Source of the DNA: an uncultured Prevotella sp.
GTDB lineage: Bacteria; Bacteroidota; Bacteroidia; Bacteroidales; Bacteroidaceae
Direction of reading: 5' to 3'
Length of the DNA stretch: 48,402 nucleotides
NCBI GenBank assembly: GCA_900314455.1
Contig: OMVI01000094.1
Location: 1 to 48,402 of the forward strand
Shown here in pieces: positions 25,627 to 33,819 of the stretch (within the stretch, counting starts at the first letter, position 1; the number at the start of each line of letters is the position of its first letter). The notes under the pieces were generated by a model that was given only the letters and a program-made list of their open reading frames with translations, was not told the origin of the DNA and ran no database searches. A program made the position numbers and the translations under genes.

Positions 25627-28083
25627 TTACTTCTTCGTTTCATCTTCACCATCCAAGTCGAAATGGACAGGGTTGTCTACAATCTCATCGGTCAGCGCGA
25701 AGTTCCAGACATCCTGCACATTCTCGACGTAATGGAACTCAACACCTTTAAGGTACTTAGCCGGTATGTCGTCAATATCTTTCTTGTTCTCACGGCAAAT
25801 GACAATATCGGTTATCCCGGCACGCTTTGCAGCAAGAATCTTTTCCTTTATTCCGCCTACGGGGAGGACTTTGCCACGGAGGGTTATCTCACCCGTCATG
25901 GCTGTGTTCTTGCGGACCTTGCGCTGCGTTATTGCCGAAGCGATTGACGTGGCGATAGTAATTCCGGCCGACGGACCGTCTTTTGGCGTCGCACCTTCTG
26001 GTACATGGATGTGGATATTCCACTGTTCGAAGATACGATAGTCGATGCCGAGCGTCGAAGCATGTGCCTTGACGTACTCCAGGGCTATGACTGCACTCTC
26101 CTTCATCACGTCACCAAGATTGCCGGTCAGTGTCAGCTTACTGCCCTTTCCACGTGACAGCGATGTCTCGATGAACAATATCTCGCCGCCCACGCTGGTC
26201 CATGCCAGTCCGGTAACTACACCTGCATAGTCGTTGCCTTGGTAGACATCACGGTAGAAAGGTTGCTTGCCAAGCAGCTCAGACAGTTTTTCGGGTGTGA
26301 TGCTATGGTATTCGAGCTTACCATCGAGTGCTTTCTTATACGCCATCTTGCGGAAAGCCTTGTTTATTTGCTTTTCCAACAGACGCACTCCGCTCTCGCG
26401 TGTGTAGTTCTCAATGACTTTCTCGAGCGCTTTCTTCGTGAAAGTAATCTTCGGCTTAATGCCGTCAAGACCCGTGTTGGCAAGTTCCTTCGGAATGAGA
26501 TGGCGGCGTGCAATCTCTATTTTCTCCTCGGTGATGTATCCCGTGAGCTCAATGAGCTCCATTCTGTCGAGCAACGGGCGCGGGATAGTGTTCAAATCAT
26601 TAGCTGTGGCAATGAACATGACATGCGAGAGGTCGTAGTCGACATCGAGATAGTTGTCGTGGAAGGCATTGTTCTGTTCGGGGTCGAGCACCTCAAGCAA
26701 AGCCGATGACGGGTCGCCGTTGATGTTGTTCTGCGTCACCTTGTCGATTTCGTCGAGGATAAACACAGGATTGTCAGAACCTGCCTTCTGTATGCTCTTG
26801 ATGATGCGGCCCGGCATGGCACCGATATACGTGCGACGGTGACCGCGAATCTCAGCCTCGTCGTGCACACCGCCAAGGGAAATGCGGACATACTTGCGCT
26901 TCAGAGCCTCGGCAATGCTCTTTCCGAGCGATGTCTTGCCTACTCCCGGAGGACCGTAGAGGCACAGTATCGGGCTCTTTAGGTTGCCCTTGAGCTGCAA
27001 GACGGCGATATACTCTAGAATTCTCTCCTTGACTTCCTCCATTCCGTAGTGGTCGCGGTCGAGAATTCGGCGTGCACGCTTCAAGTCGAGGTCATCCTGT
27101 GTGTACTCATTCCAAGGCAGTGAGACCATTGTCTGTAGGTAACTCAACTGCAAGCTATAGTCGGGGCTCTGCGGATTGAGGGTCTCCAGCTTGTCGACTT
27201 CCTTGTAGAAAGTCTTCTTGACATCCTCGTTCCACTTCTTGTTCTTAGCCTTTTCGAGCACTTCCTTCTTCTCCGGACTGCCGTCCTCATCGCCGAGTTC
27301 CTCCTGAATGTTCTTTATCTGCTGATGGAGGAAGTAGTCGCGCTGCTGGGCGTTCAAGTCCTCGTGGGTCTTCATGCGGATATTCTGCATCAGATTGAGG
27401 AGCTGAATGTCCTTGCTGACGATTTTCAGAAGCTCAAACAAACGCTGTTTCAGGTCTGTAATATCGAGCAGCCGGGTCTTGTCGGAAAGGCTCAGCGGAA
27501 GATTGGAGCATGTATAATTGACACGGATGACAGGATTGGAGATATTGCGGAAGCCGTACTCTGCTTCGTTAGGCATCTCCTCGCTCTTATGGATGTACTC
27601 CGACGTATCGCGTCCCATGTCCTCGAGAGCCGTGTTCCACTCCTTATCGTTATCCTTCGGGTATGTCTCGGAGAACGGATGGACGAGGCCGTGCAGGTAT
27701 GGGCGTGACTTTGTGACATGATCCAGCTTACATCTTCCAAGCGCCTGGACGAGCGCCGTCATACCGGTTTCTTCTCCGATGTTGATGAGTTTTATAAGGC
27801 GGGCGTACACACCTGTATGGTTCAGGTCGCCCTCCTTGGGGTCGTTGGTCTCCTCGTTTGTCTGGTTGAAAACGGCAAAGACCATATCAGGTGACTTCTC
27901 AGCTTTCTTTACGACCGACATACTCTTTTTCCTGCCAATGAGGACTGGCGTTATCACACCCGGGAAGAGTACGACGTTGCGAGTCGCGAGGATAGGCAGT
28001 TCACCGTCGATATTGATATCGAACAGGTCCTTTGCGTCCCCCTCGAAGTCGGCTATCATCTGTATATGTTGATTTTTACGCAT
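25627..28083 (-). CDS. lon: ATP-dependent protease Lon
   Basis: Cytoplasmic hexameric AAA+ protease for misfolded and regulatory proteins. An N-terminal LON substrate domain (LPILATRNVVLFPGVITPVLIGR) is followed by a coiled coil, the AAA+ module with Walker A GPPGVGKTS and Walker B FILDEIDK, and the protease domain with the Ser/Lys dyad in KDGPSAG (Ser about 705) and VGGIKEK (Lys about 746). At 818 residues it is full length. It leads a run with tgt and the lipopolysaccharide permease gene. Confidence 0.97.
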   Translation of the reverse strand: MRKNQHIQMIADFEGDAKDLFDINIDGELPILATRNVVLFPGVITPVLIGRKKSMSVVKKAEKSPDMVFAVFNQTNEETNDPKEGDLNHTGVYARLIKLINIGEETGMTALVQALGRCKLDHVTKSRPYLHGLVHPFSETYPKDNDKEWNTALEDMGRDTSEYIHKSEEMPNEAEYGFRNISNPVIRVNYTCSNLPLSLSDKTRLLDITDLKQRLFELLKIVSKDIQLLNLMQNIRMKTHEDLNAQQRDYFLHQQIKNIQEELGDEDGSPEKKEVLEKAKNKKWNEDVKKTFYKEVDKLETLNPQSPDYSLQLSYLQTMVSLPWNEYTQDDLDLKRARRILDRDHYGMEEVKERILEYIAVLQLKGNLKSPILCLYGPPGVGKTSLGKSIAEALKRKYVRISLGGVHDEAEIRGHRRTYIGAMPGRIIKSIQKAGSDNPVFILDEIDKVTQNNINGDPSSALLEVLDPEQNNAFHDNYLDVDYDLSHVMFIATANDLNTIPRPLLDRMELIELTGYITEEKIEIARRHLIPKELANTGLDGIKPKITFTKKALEKVIENYTRESGVRLLEKQINKAFRKMAYKKALDGKLEYHSITPEKLSELLGKQPFYRDVYQGNDYAGVVTGLAWTSVGGEILFIETSLSRGKGSKLTLTGNLGDVMKESAVIALEYVKAHASTLGIDYRIFEQWNIHIHVPEGATPKDGPSAGITIATSIASAITQRKVRKNTAMTGEITLRGKVLPVGGIKEKILAAKRAGITDIVICRENKKDIDDIPAKYLKGVEFHYVENVQDVWNFALTDEIVDNPVHFDLDGEDETKK

Positions 28084-28111
28084 CTATGATATAGTATTTC
28101 ACTTGAACGTG

Positions 28112-28119
28112 CAAAGTTA
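28112..28119 (-). promoter_or_regulatory. -7 element of lon
   Basis: TAACTTTG on the minus strand, 29 bases before the lon ATG. No TTTG is seen at the right spacing upstream, so the -33 half is weak. A CIRCE or other heat-shock site was not found. Confidence 0.5.
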
Positions 28120-28246
28120 CAAATAAAAAACGGTATTACGAATTATTAAGAACTTATAAAACGTTAAAGGCGCCAATGCTGTCAAAATATTTCAGTTTGG
28201 CATTCCGACAAAATCGTTTCTGCAACTCGTTGACTGTCAATGCGCC

Positions 28247-28312
28247 CGCAAAAGCATAGCTTTTAGCTTGCAAAAGAAAAGCTCCCAGGCTGCAAAAGAT
28301 GACCTTTTACAA
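28247..28312. repeat. GCAAAAG-type intergenic repeat, second copy
   Basis: Motif order CGCAAAAGCATAGCTTTT, GCTTGCAAAAG, AAAAGCT, GCAAAAGATGACC, TTTTACAAAGCG. This parallels 12837-12925 (CGCAAAAGCTTAGCTTTGA ... GACCTTTTACGAAGG). It occupies the gap between lon and rny. Confidence 0.5.
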
Positions 28313-28317
28313 AGCGA

Positions 28318-28350
28318 AAGATGCCCTTTTGGAACGCAAAAGGGCATCTT
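28318..28350 (-). terminator. Perfect 13-bp hairpin behind rny
   Basis: AAGATGCCCTTTT (28318-28330) and AAAAGGGCATCTT (28338-28350) pair without mismatch around a 7-base loop. On the minus strand the stem is followed by TCGCTTTG, so it could end the rny transcript, 29 bases after its stop. It also belongs to the GCAAAAG/CATCTT repeat family of this spacer. Confidence 0.6.
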
Positions 28351-28379
28351 CGGAATTCGTGTTAATATTTTTCTGTATT

Positions 28380-29915
28380 TTACTTGGCGTATGCAATGGA
28401 ACGTGTCTCACGTATAACGGTGATTTTAACCTGTCCCGGATACGTCATTTCGTTCTGTATCTTGTTTGCAATCTCTGTCGAGAGCTGCTCGCTTTCGGCA
28501 TCGCTCATCTTGTCGGCACCAACGATTACGCGGAGCTCGCGGCCTGCCTGGATAGCGTAAGTCTTCGTTACACCTGGGTATGACATTGCTATAGCCTCCA
28601 AATCGTTGAGACGCTTGATGTAAGCCTCTACTATCTCGCGGCGTGCACCAGGACGTGCACCGGATATAGCATCGCACACCTGAACGATAGGAGCTATCAG
28701 TGAGGTCATCTCAACTTCGTCGTGGTGGGCTGCAATAGCGTTGACGATGTCCGGTTTCTCCTTGTACTTCTCCGCAATCTTGGCTCCGTAGAGTGCATGC
28801 GGCAGTTCGGTCTCCTCGTCAGGCACCTTTCCGATATCGTGAAGCAGACCTGCGCGCTTTGCCTTCTTAGGATTCAGACCGAGCTCAGCTGCCATGACGG
28901 CACAGAGGTTGGCAGTTTCGCGTGCGTGCTGGAGAAGGTTCTGACCGTAAGACGAGCGGTACTTCATCTTTCCGATGATACGGATGAGCTCCGGATGCAT
29001 ACCGTGTATGCCGAGGTCGATGACAGTACGCTTACCTGTTTCAACGATTTCGTTGTCGAGTTGCTTCTTTACCTTAGCCACAACCTCCTCGATACGTGCC
29101 GGATGAATGCGTCCGTCGGCAACGAGCTGGTGAAGGGCGAGGCGGCAAACCTCACGGCGTATCGGGTCGAAAGCTGAGATGACGATTGCCTCAGGTGTAT
29201 CGTCGACAACAATTTCAACGCCCGTCGCAGCCTCAAGGGCACGGATGTTACGGCCCTCACGACCAATGATACGGCCCTTGATTTCGTCGTTATCAATGTG
29301 GAAGACGCTGACACTGTTCTCTATTGCGGTCTCTGTTGCGACGCGCTGGATTGTCTGGATGACAATCTTCTTAGCCTGCTGGTTGGCATTGAGCTTGGCT
29401 TCGTCCATAATCTCGTTGACGTATGAGGCGGCATCGAGCTTTGCCTGGTCCTTCAAGCTCTCAACTAAGCGGTTCTTGGCTTCCTCTGCACTGAGGCCGG
29501 AAAGTTCCTCAAGCTTAAACCGCTCCTGCTCCTGCATCTTGAGAAGGTCATTCTGTTTTTGCAGGAGAACAGCCTTATCGTTGTCGACATGCTGCTGCAT
29601 CTTGTCCAAATCCTGCTTCCGACGGTTCATGTCCTCGGCTTTCTGATTCAGACTTAACTCCTTTTGCTTCAAGCGGTTCTCGCTCTGTTGTATCTTCTGA
29701 TTGCGCTGTTGGACTTCCTTTTCCAACTCGCTCTTCTTGTTCAGGAACTGCTCTTTCACTTCAAGGAGCTTCTTCTGCTTTATGACGTTGGCGTCTTTCT
29801 CCGCCTTGTCCATCAATTCCTTATATTTACCCGTTATGACATAACGGAATATCGCATAGCCTGCTGCGCCACCGATGATTAGGGCAACAACGGCAACTAC
29901 TATAATAGTTATCAT
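28380..29915 (-). CDS. rny: Ribonuclease Y
   Basis: Membrane-anchored endoribonuclease that starts mRNA decay. The order is an N-terminal membrane helix (residues about 2-24), a long coiled coil rich in Gln, Lys and Glu (about 30-175), a KH domain with [22 protein letters not shown], an HD domain whose metal site includes LLHDIGK and AAHHDEVE, and a C-terminal domain ending [19 protein letters not shown]. The 511 residues match the family. It is the third gene behind the ZapB-like and zapA genes, an arrangement I recall as common in Bacteroidales, which suggests shared expression with cell division proteins. Confidence 0.96.
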   Translation of the reverse strand: MITIIVVAVVALIIGGAAGYAIFRYVITGKYKELMDKAEKDANVIKQKKLLEVKEQFLNKKSELEKEVQQRNQKIQQSENRLKQKELSLNQKAEDMNRRKQDLDKMQQHVDNDKAVLLQKQNDLLKMQEQERFKLEELSGLSAEEAKNRLVESLKDQAKLDAASYVNEIMDEAKLNANQQAKKIVIQTIQRVATETAIENSVSVFHIDNDEIKGRIIGREGRNIRALEAATGVEIVVDDTPEAIVISAFDPIRREVCRLALHQLVADGRIHPARIEEVVAKVKKQLDNEIVETGKRTVIDLGIHGMHPELIRIIGKMKYRSSYGQNLLQHARETANLCAVMAAELGLNPKKAKRAGLLHDIGKVPDEETELPHALYGAKIAEKYKEKPDIVNAIAAHHDEVEMTSLIAPIVQVCDAISGARPGARREIVEAYIKRLNDLEAIAMSYPGVTKTYAIQAGRELRVIVGADKMSDAESEQLSTEIANKIQNEMTYPGQVKITVIRETRSIAYAK

Positions 29916-29955
29916 TATTTAAGATTTATATGGTTGAATATTCTTGTCATACTTA

Positions 29956-30255
29956 CTACTTCTGAGGCTTCAACGCATCTTCAATTTCTGTAGTGAGCTT
30001 GCCAAGAATATCAGTGAAGGGCTTGGTGTCATTGCTTGAGCTCTCCTTCTCGAAGCGGAAGGCGATGTCAAGCATTGCCATATATAATATGTCTTTGTCG
30101 TCTTTCTTTCCGCGGAATATAGAAGCATAGGTGTTAACCTTGTCCGATATCATCTTCGCGGCAGAGCGATAGTATTCCTCATCGCTCGCCTTAGCGTTGA
30201 CAGAAAGCTCCCTGTCATACAAGTGTAGTCTTATACGTCGTGTTTCTTCTGCCAT
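29956..30255 (-). CDS. zapA: Cell division protein ZapA
   Basis: Small protein that bundles FtsZ filaments. The family features of this 99-residue protein are a beta hairpin with RIRLHLYDRELSVNAKASDEEYYR, followed by AAKMISDKVNTYASIF and a long helix with YMAMLDIAFRFEKE. It is 5 bases behind the coiled-coil gene and 40 ahead of rny. No 6S RNA, often next to zapA in proteobacteria, fits in the 40-base gap. Confidence 0.85.
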   Translation of the reverse strand: MAEETRRIRLHLYDRELSVNAKASDEEYYRSAAKMISDKVNTYASIFRGKKDDKDILYMAMLDIAFRFEKESSSNDTKPFTDILGKLTTEIEDALKPQK

Positions 30256-30260
30256 CTTTA

Positions 30261-30554
30261 TTATTTCTCACTAAGAAGTGTAATGCATTTATTGATGTCG
30301 CGGATGAGTTTGTTGATGCGCTTCTGGGCTGACTCCATGTCGCCGTCGCCAATCTCAATCATCTTTGCCATCTTCAGCGAATTGTAATCATTCTGAGCCT
30401 GAGTGACCTGCTTCTGCAACTTCTTTATCTCCTCGTCGCGTTCGTCGACAAGTTGATAGAGCTCGTCGTTCTCCTTTTTCAGTTCCTGATACTGGAGAAC
30501 CATCTGACGAACTCTTGTCGCAAATGTGTTTATAGTCTTCTCGTTAGCCGACAT
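30261..30554 (-). CDS. Coiled-coil protein, ZapB-like
   Basis: A 97-residue protein made almost wholly of one coiled coil (about residues 15-65, with heptads such as LVLQYQELKKENDELYQLVD and EEIKKLQKQV), then a short conserved C-terminal helix ending INKCITLLSEK. Close neighbours zapA and rny and the coiled-coil form suggest a ZapB-type FtsZ-ring factor. Sequence similarity to E. coli ZapB cannot be judged by eye, so the name rests on form and context. It is the first gene of the operon. Confidence 0.7.
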   Translation of the reverse strand: MSANEKTINTFATRVRQMVLQYQELKKENDELYQLVDERDEEIKKLQKQVTQAQNDYNSLKMAKMIEIGDGDMESAQKRINKLIRDINKCITLLSEK

Positions 30555-30573
30555 TGATTTACAATTTTGGACA

Positions 30574-30605
30574 CAAAATTACATTAAAGTTTTTATTTAA
30601 GCAAG
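30574..30605 (-). promoter_or_regulatory. Promoter of the ZapB-like/zapA/rny operon
   Basis: On the minus strand TAATTTTG (30574-30581) is preceded, 20 bases upstream, by CTTG (30602-30605). The predicted leader is about 12-15 bases. Confidence 0.65.
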
Positions 30606-30634
30606 TTTTTGCGTCTCTTTTTTACAAAATTAGT

Positions 30635-31267
30635 TTAAGCCTTGGCATCTTCTTCGGTCTGGCGAGGCTCCTTTTTGGCGAGCATCACGACCTGATAGAT
30701 GAAGTCGGTGACCCACTGCTGGGAGAAGCCCAGGCGTGTGTTGTACTGGCGGACAGCCATAACGGTCTTGACAACGTCGGGCTCCTTAAAGTCGTTCTTA
30801 TTGAAGATGTCGTCGACTGTCTTCTCGGTCATGGCGTACAGAGCCTTTTTGAAGAAACCAGGCATACGGAGCTTGAACTTCATCAAGTTTCCGATGAGCA
30901 TCATCAAGTCTTGGGTGAAGCCCTGGAACTGATACAAATACGACTGTGTATTATTTAGATGCTTGCAGTTTTTCTTAATACTTTGGTCTATTTCGTCGAA
31001 GAAGTCATCGGGAGTATTATAAATTTCTTTCATCATCTTCTTACAACGGTTCTTCTCGCCGACGCCCAATTTGTTATTGACAGTTGGCACATGAAGCGTT
31101 GACTTGAAAACTCTGAGGTCGGGAAGCATGGCTAAGTTGGTTATACCCAAGCGACTTGCAAGTACTGCTTGGAAGTAAACTTTAACGAGAGTCATATAAT
31201 CTTGCATGCCACCGACCTTTTCGTCAGATGATGATTTCCTCTTAAAGATTTTTGTAAAGAAGCTCAT
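30635..31267 (-). CDS. Unrecognised protein, 210 residues
   Basis: I do not recognise this family. The protein starts MSFFTKIFKRKSS and is soluble, basic and mostly helical. A central part (about 75-150) is rich in Lys, Asn and aromatic residues (IDQSIKKNCKHLNNTQSYLYQFQGF). A more hydrophobic stretch, LMMLIGNLMKFKLRMPGFFKKAL, could lie on a membrane surface. The tail is acidic. The ATG at 31267 is taken; the frame runs 19 codons further upstream without a supporting site. It ends 30 bases before the zap promoter and is divergent from the sugar transferase gene. Codon use resembles the neighbours, so it is likely a real gene. Confidence 0.75.
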   Translation of the reverse strand: MSFFTKIFKRKSSSDEKVGGMQDYMTLVKVYFQAVLASRLGITNLAMLPDLRVFKSTLHVPTVNNKLGVGEKNRCKKMMKEIYNTPDDFFDEIDQSIKKNCKHLNNTQSYLYQFQGFTQDLMMLIGNLMKFKLRMPGFFKKALYAMTEKTVDDIFNKNDFKEPDVVKTVMAVRQYNTRLGFSQQWVTDFIYQVVMLAKKEPRQTEEDAKA

Positions 31268-31321
31268 TTCTTTTGTCGTTATTTTTCTTATTAATAATAA
31301 ATTCTTACATTTTATTTTCTG

Positions 31322-31329
31322 CAAAAATA
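31322..31329 (-). promoter_or_regulatory. Possible -7 element of the unrecognised gene
   Basis: TATTTTTG on the minus strand, 54 bases before the ATG at 31267. The -33 half is unclear in the AT-rich spacer. Confidence 0.4.
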
Positions 31330-31402
31330 CAAAATAATTGGCATATTATTAAATTTAACAAACAATTTTTCGTTTTTCTTTTCATACACAAGATAAATTA
31401 TG

Positions 31403-31410
31403 TACCTTTG
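31403..31410 (+). promoter_or_regulatory. -7 element of the sugar transferase operon
   Basis: TACCTTTG, 29 bases before the ATG at 31440, where GAAAGGAA serves as a ribosome site. A T-rich TTTTC about 20 bases upstream may act as the -33 half. Confidence 0.65.
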
Positions 31411-31439
31411 CACAATATTATAAATTTCACCGAAAGGAA

Positions 31440-32852
31440 ATGCAAAACGCACGCAATGGCAACTACATCATACAGTGGATAGTCGTTCTCGCCGACTTTC
31501 TGCTAATGAACATATTAATGTTGGTGTTTCTGCATCTTAACCTGGCTTTCGTTCCGGACGGCCTGACAGAGAATCCGAGGATGTACTTCCTCATTTCCAA
31601 CGTGGCAATGATTATCGCGGAGTTCTTCTTCCATACGATAATCCACGTCAGAATACTCTACTTCTGGCAGGTGCTAAGGCGTGTTTTCGGGCTTGCAATT
31701 GTACAGACGGCGGTGGCGTATGCCATGCAGTCGTTCATAGAAGAGCATGACGGGCTGTTCGTCTACTCTGTTTACTACTTCGTATCGCTATATGTCATTC
31801 TCCTTTTGTCACGCTCCTTGGAGAGGCGTGCACTGGAATCTTACCGCGAGAAAGGCGGTAACACCCGCGCAGTGATATTCGTTGGCAGTGACCCTGCTAA
31901 TCTGGCGATGTACAAGGAACTGACGCAGGACCCCGCAACGGGTTACAATATACTTGGATACTACAGCAATGACATCATTGAGGACGGTCCTAAAGAGCTG
32001 AGGAAGCTAGGTACGCTGAATGACTTGGCCAAGCTTATTTCCCCTGACAATAAGGGCGGGAGGATTTGCGACGAGATGTTCGTATCGCTCTCTCACAGCG
32101 ATTACGAGCGCATTGTCAAGCTAATAAAGTTCTGCGATGCCAACGTCATCCACTTCTATTACGTTCCACGGCAGTTCGGTAACTATCGCTTGCAACTGAA
32201 ATCTGAGCTGATAGGCAACATTGAGGTGATGACGAATCTCAAGGAGCCGCTGCTTGACCCTACGAACAAATTCATAAAGCGGGCGTTCGATATAGTATTG
32301 AGCTTCTTTGTGTGCCTGATAATTGCGATATTCTATCCAATTATTGCACTCATAATTAAGATACAAAGTCCGGGACCGGTACTCTTCAAGCAGAAGCGGA
32401 CGGGACTTAACGGCAAGACTTTCGTGTGCTACAAGTTCCGTTCGATGCACATCAACAGCGAGTCGGACATGGAACAGGCAACGCTCGACGACCCGAGAAA
32501 GTTCCCGTTCGGAAGTTTCATGCGCAAGTGCAATATCGACGAGTTCCCGCAATTCTTCAATGTGCTTAAGGGCGACATGAGTATTGTCGGACCGCGGCCG
32601 CACATGCTGCACCACACGGACATATATTCGAAACTCATCGACAAGTATATGGTGCGCCACTTCTCCAAACCCGGCATAACGGGTTGGGCTCAGGTGACGG
32701 GCTATCGTGGTGAGACAAAGGAACTGTGGCAGATGGAAGAGCGTGTAAGGCGCGACATTTGGTATATTGAGAACTGGAGCTTCTGGCTCGACATAAAGAT
32801 AATTTTGATGACTGCTGTCAGTCTTTTCAAGCCTGACGAAAAAGCATATTAA
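31440..32852 (+). CDS. Undecaprenyl-phosphate glycosyl-1-phosphate transferase (WcaJ/WbaP type)
   Basis: Inner-membrane enzyme that starts a surface-polysaccharide subunit by moving sugar-1-phosphate onto undecaprenyl phosphate. The N-terminal third has four membrane helices; a Rossmann-like cytoplasmic domain (about 140-260) follows. The C-terminal catalytic domain begins at a reentrant helix ([19 protein letters not shown]) and carries [22 protein letters not shown], the [22 protein letters not shown] signature, and [15 protein letters not shown]. At 470 residues it is typical. It is followed after 23 bases by rfbA and then by the BY-kinase, so it begins the capsule/exopolysaccharide set. 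The sugar is probably glucose or galactose; this is not determined. Confidence 0.93.
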   Translation: MQNARNGNYIIQWIVVLADFLLMNILMLVFLHLNLAFVPDGLTENPRMYFLISNVAMIIAEFFFHTIIHVRILYFWQVLRRVFGLAIVQTAVAYAMQSFIEEHDGLFVYSVYYFVSLYVILLLSRSLERRALESYREKGGNTRAVIFVGSDPANLAMYKELTQDPATGYNILGYYSNDIIEDGPKELRKLGTLNDLAKLISPDNKGGRICDEMFVSLSHSDYERIVKLIKFCDANVIHFYYVPRQFGNYRLQLKSELIGNIEVMTNLKEPLLDPTNKFIKRAFDIVLSFFVCLIIAIFYPIIALIIKIQSPGPVLFKQKRTGLNGKTFVCYKFRSMHINSESDMEQATLDDPRKFPFGSFMRKCNIDEFPQFFNVLKGDMSIVGPRPHMLHHTDIYSKLIDKYMVRHFSKPGITGWAQVTGYRGETKELWQMEERVRRDIWYIENWSFWLDIKIILMTAVSLFKPDEKAY

Positions 32853-32875
32853 CAAAAAGAAAAACTCTTATATAT

Positions 32876-33757
32876 ATGAAAGGTATCGTTTTAGCAGGAG
32901 GCTCAGGTACCCGCCTCTACCCTATTACAAAGGGAATCAGCAAGCAGTTGATTCCTATCTTCGACAAGCCCATGATCTATTACCCGCTGTCGGCTCTTAT
33001 GCTTGCCAACATCCGTGACGTCCTCATCATCTCAACACCGTACGACCTCCCCGGTTTCAAGAGACTTCTGGGCGACGGACATAACATCGGAATGAATATT
33101 TCGTATGCTGAGCAGCCTTCACCGGACGGACTTGCGCAGGCATTCATTATCGGAGAGAAGTTCATCGGTGACGATTGCGTTTGCCTTGTATTAGGAGACA
33201 ACATCTTCTATGGAGCCGGTTTCACCGGAATGCTTAATGAAAGCGTCCGTGCAGCAGAAGAAGACGGAAAGGCAACGGTGTTCGGCTATTGCGTAAACGA
33301 CCCGGAACGCTACGGTGTTGCTGAGTTTGACAAGAACGGAAACTGTCTCAGCATTGAGGAAAAGCCAGAGCACCCGAAGAGCAACTATGCTGTTGTAGGA
33401 CTTTATTTCTATCCTAACAGTGTCGTGAACATTGCCAAGAATATTAAGCCAAGTGCTCGCGGGGAGTTGGAGATAACTTCCGTGAACCAGGAATACTTGA
33501 AGCAGAAGAATCTCAAGGTGCAGACGTTGCAGCGTGGTTTTGCATGGCTCGACACCGGGACGCACGACAGTCTGTCGGAAGCAAGCACCTTCATTGAGGT
33601 CATTGAAAAGCGCCAGGGTCTCAAGGTGGCATGCCTGGAAGAGATAGCCTACAAGCATGGCTGGATAAACAAGGAACAGCTCATAGCAGAGGCAAAGCCA
33701 ATGGCAAAGAACGACTACGGCAAGTACTTGCTCAGACTTGCAGAAGGAAAGGAATAA
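32876..33757 (+). CDS. rfbA: Glucose-1-phosphate thymidylyltransferase
   Basis: Makes dTDP-glucose from dTTP and glucose-1-phosphate, feeding RfbB. The nucleotide loop [11 protein letters not shown] is at residues 8-18, followed by [28 protein letters not shown] holds the catalytic Asp, and [19 protein letters not shown] the sugar site; [11 protein letters not shown] is also diagnostic. With 293 residues it is the RmlA form. It is placed with the transferase and BY-kinase genes, 24 kb from rfbB, so the two steps of the pathway come from different transcripts. Confidence 0.96.
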   Translation: MKGIVLAGGSGTRLYPITKGISKQLIPIFDKPMIYYPLSALMLANIRDVLIISTPYDLPGFKRLLGDGHNIGMNISYAEQPSPDGLAQAFIIGEKFIGDDCVCLVLGDNIFYGAGFTGMLNESVRAAEEDGKATVFGYCVNDPERYGVAEFDKNGNCLSIEEKPEHPKSNYAVVGLYFYPNSVVNIAKNIKPSARGELEITSVNQEYLKQKNLKVQTLQRGFAWLDTGTHDSLSEASTFIEVIEKRQGLKVACLEEIAYKHGWINKEQLIAEAKPMAKNDYGKYLLRLAEGKE

Positions 33758-33819
33758 ACGCTCAAGAATTTCATTCTACACAATATTATATATAAAGGAA
33801 TATACATCATTCTAACAAT

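Noticed and set aside
29916-29955. 6S RNA next to zapA
   Set aside because: The gap is only 40 bases, too short for ssrS.
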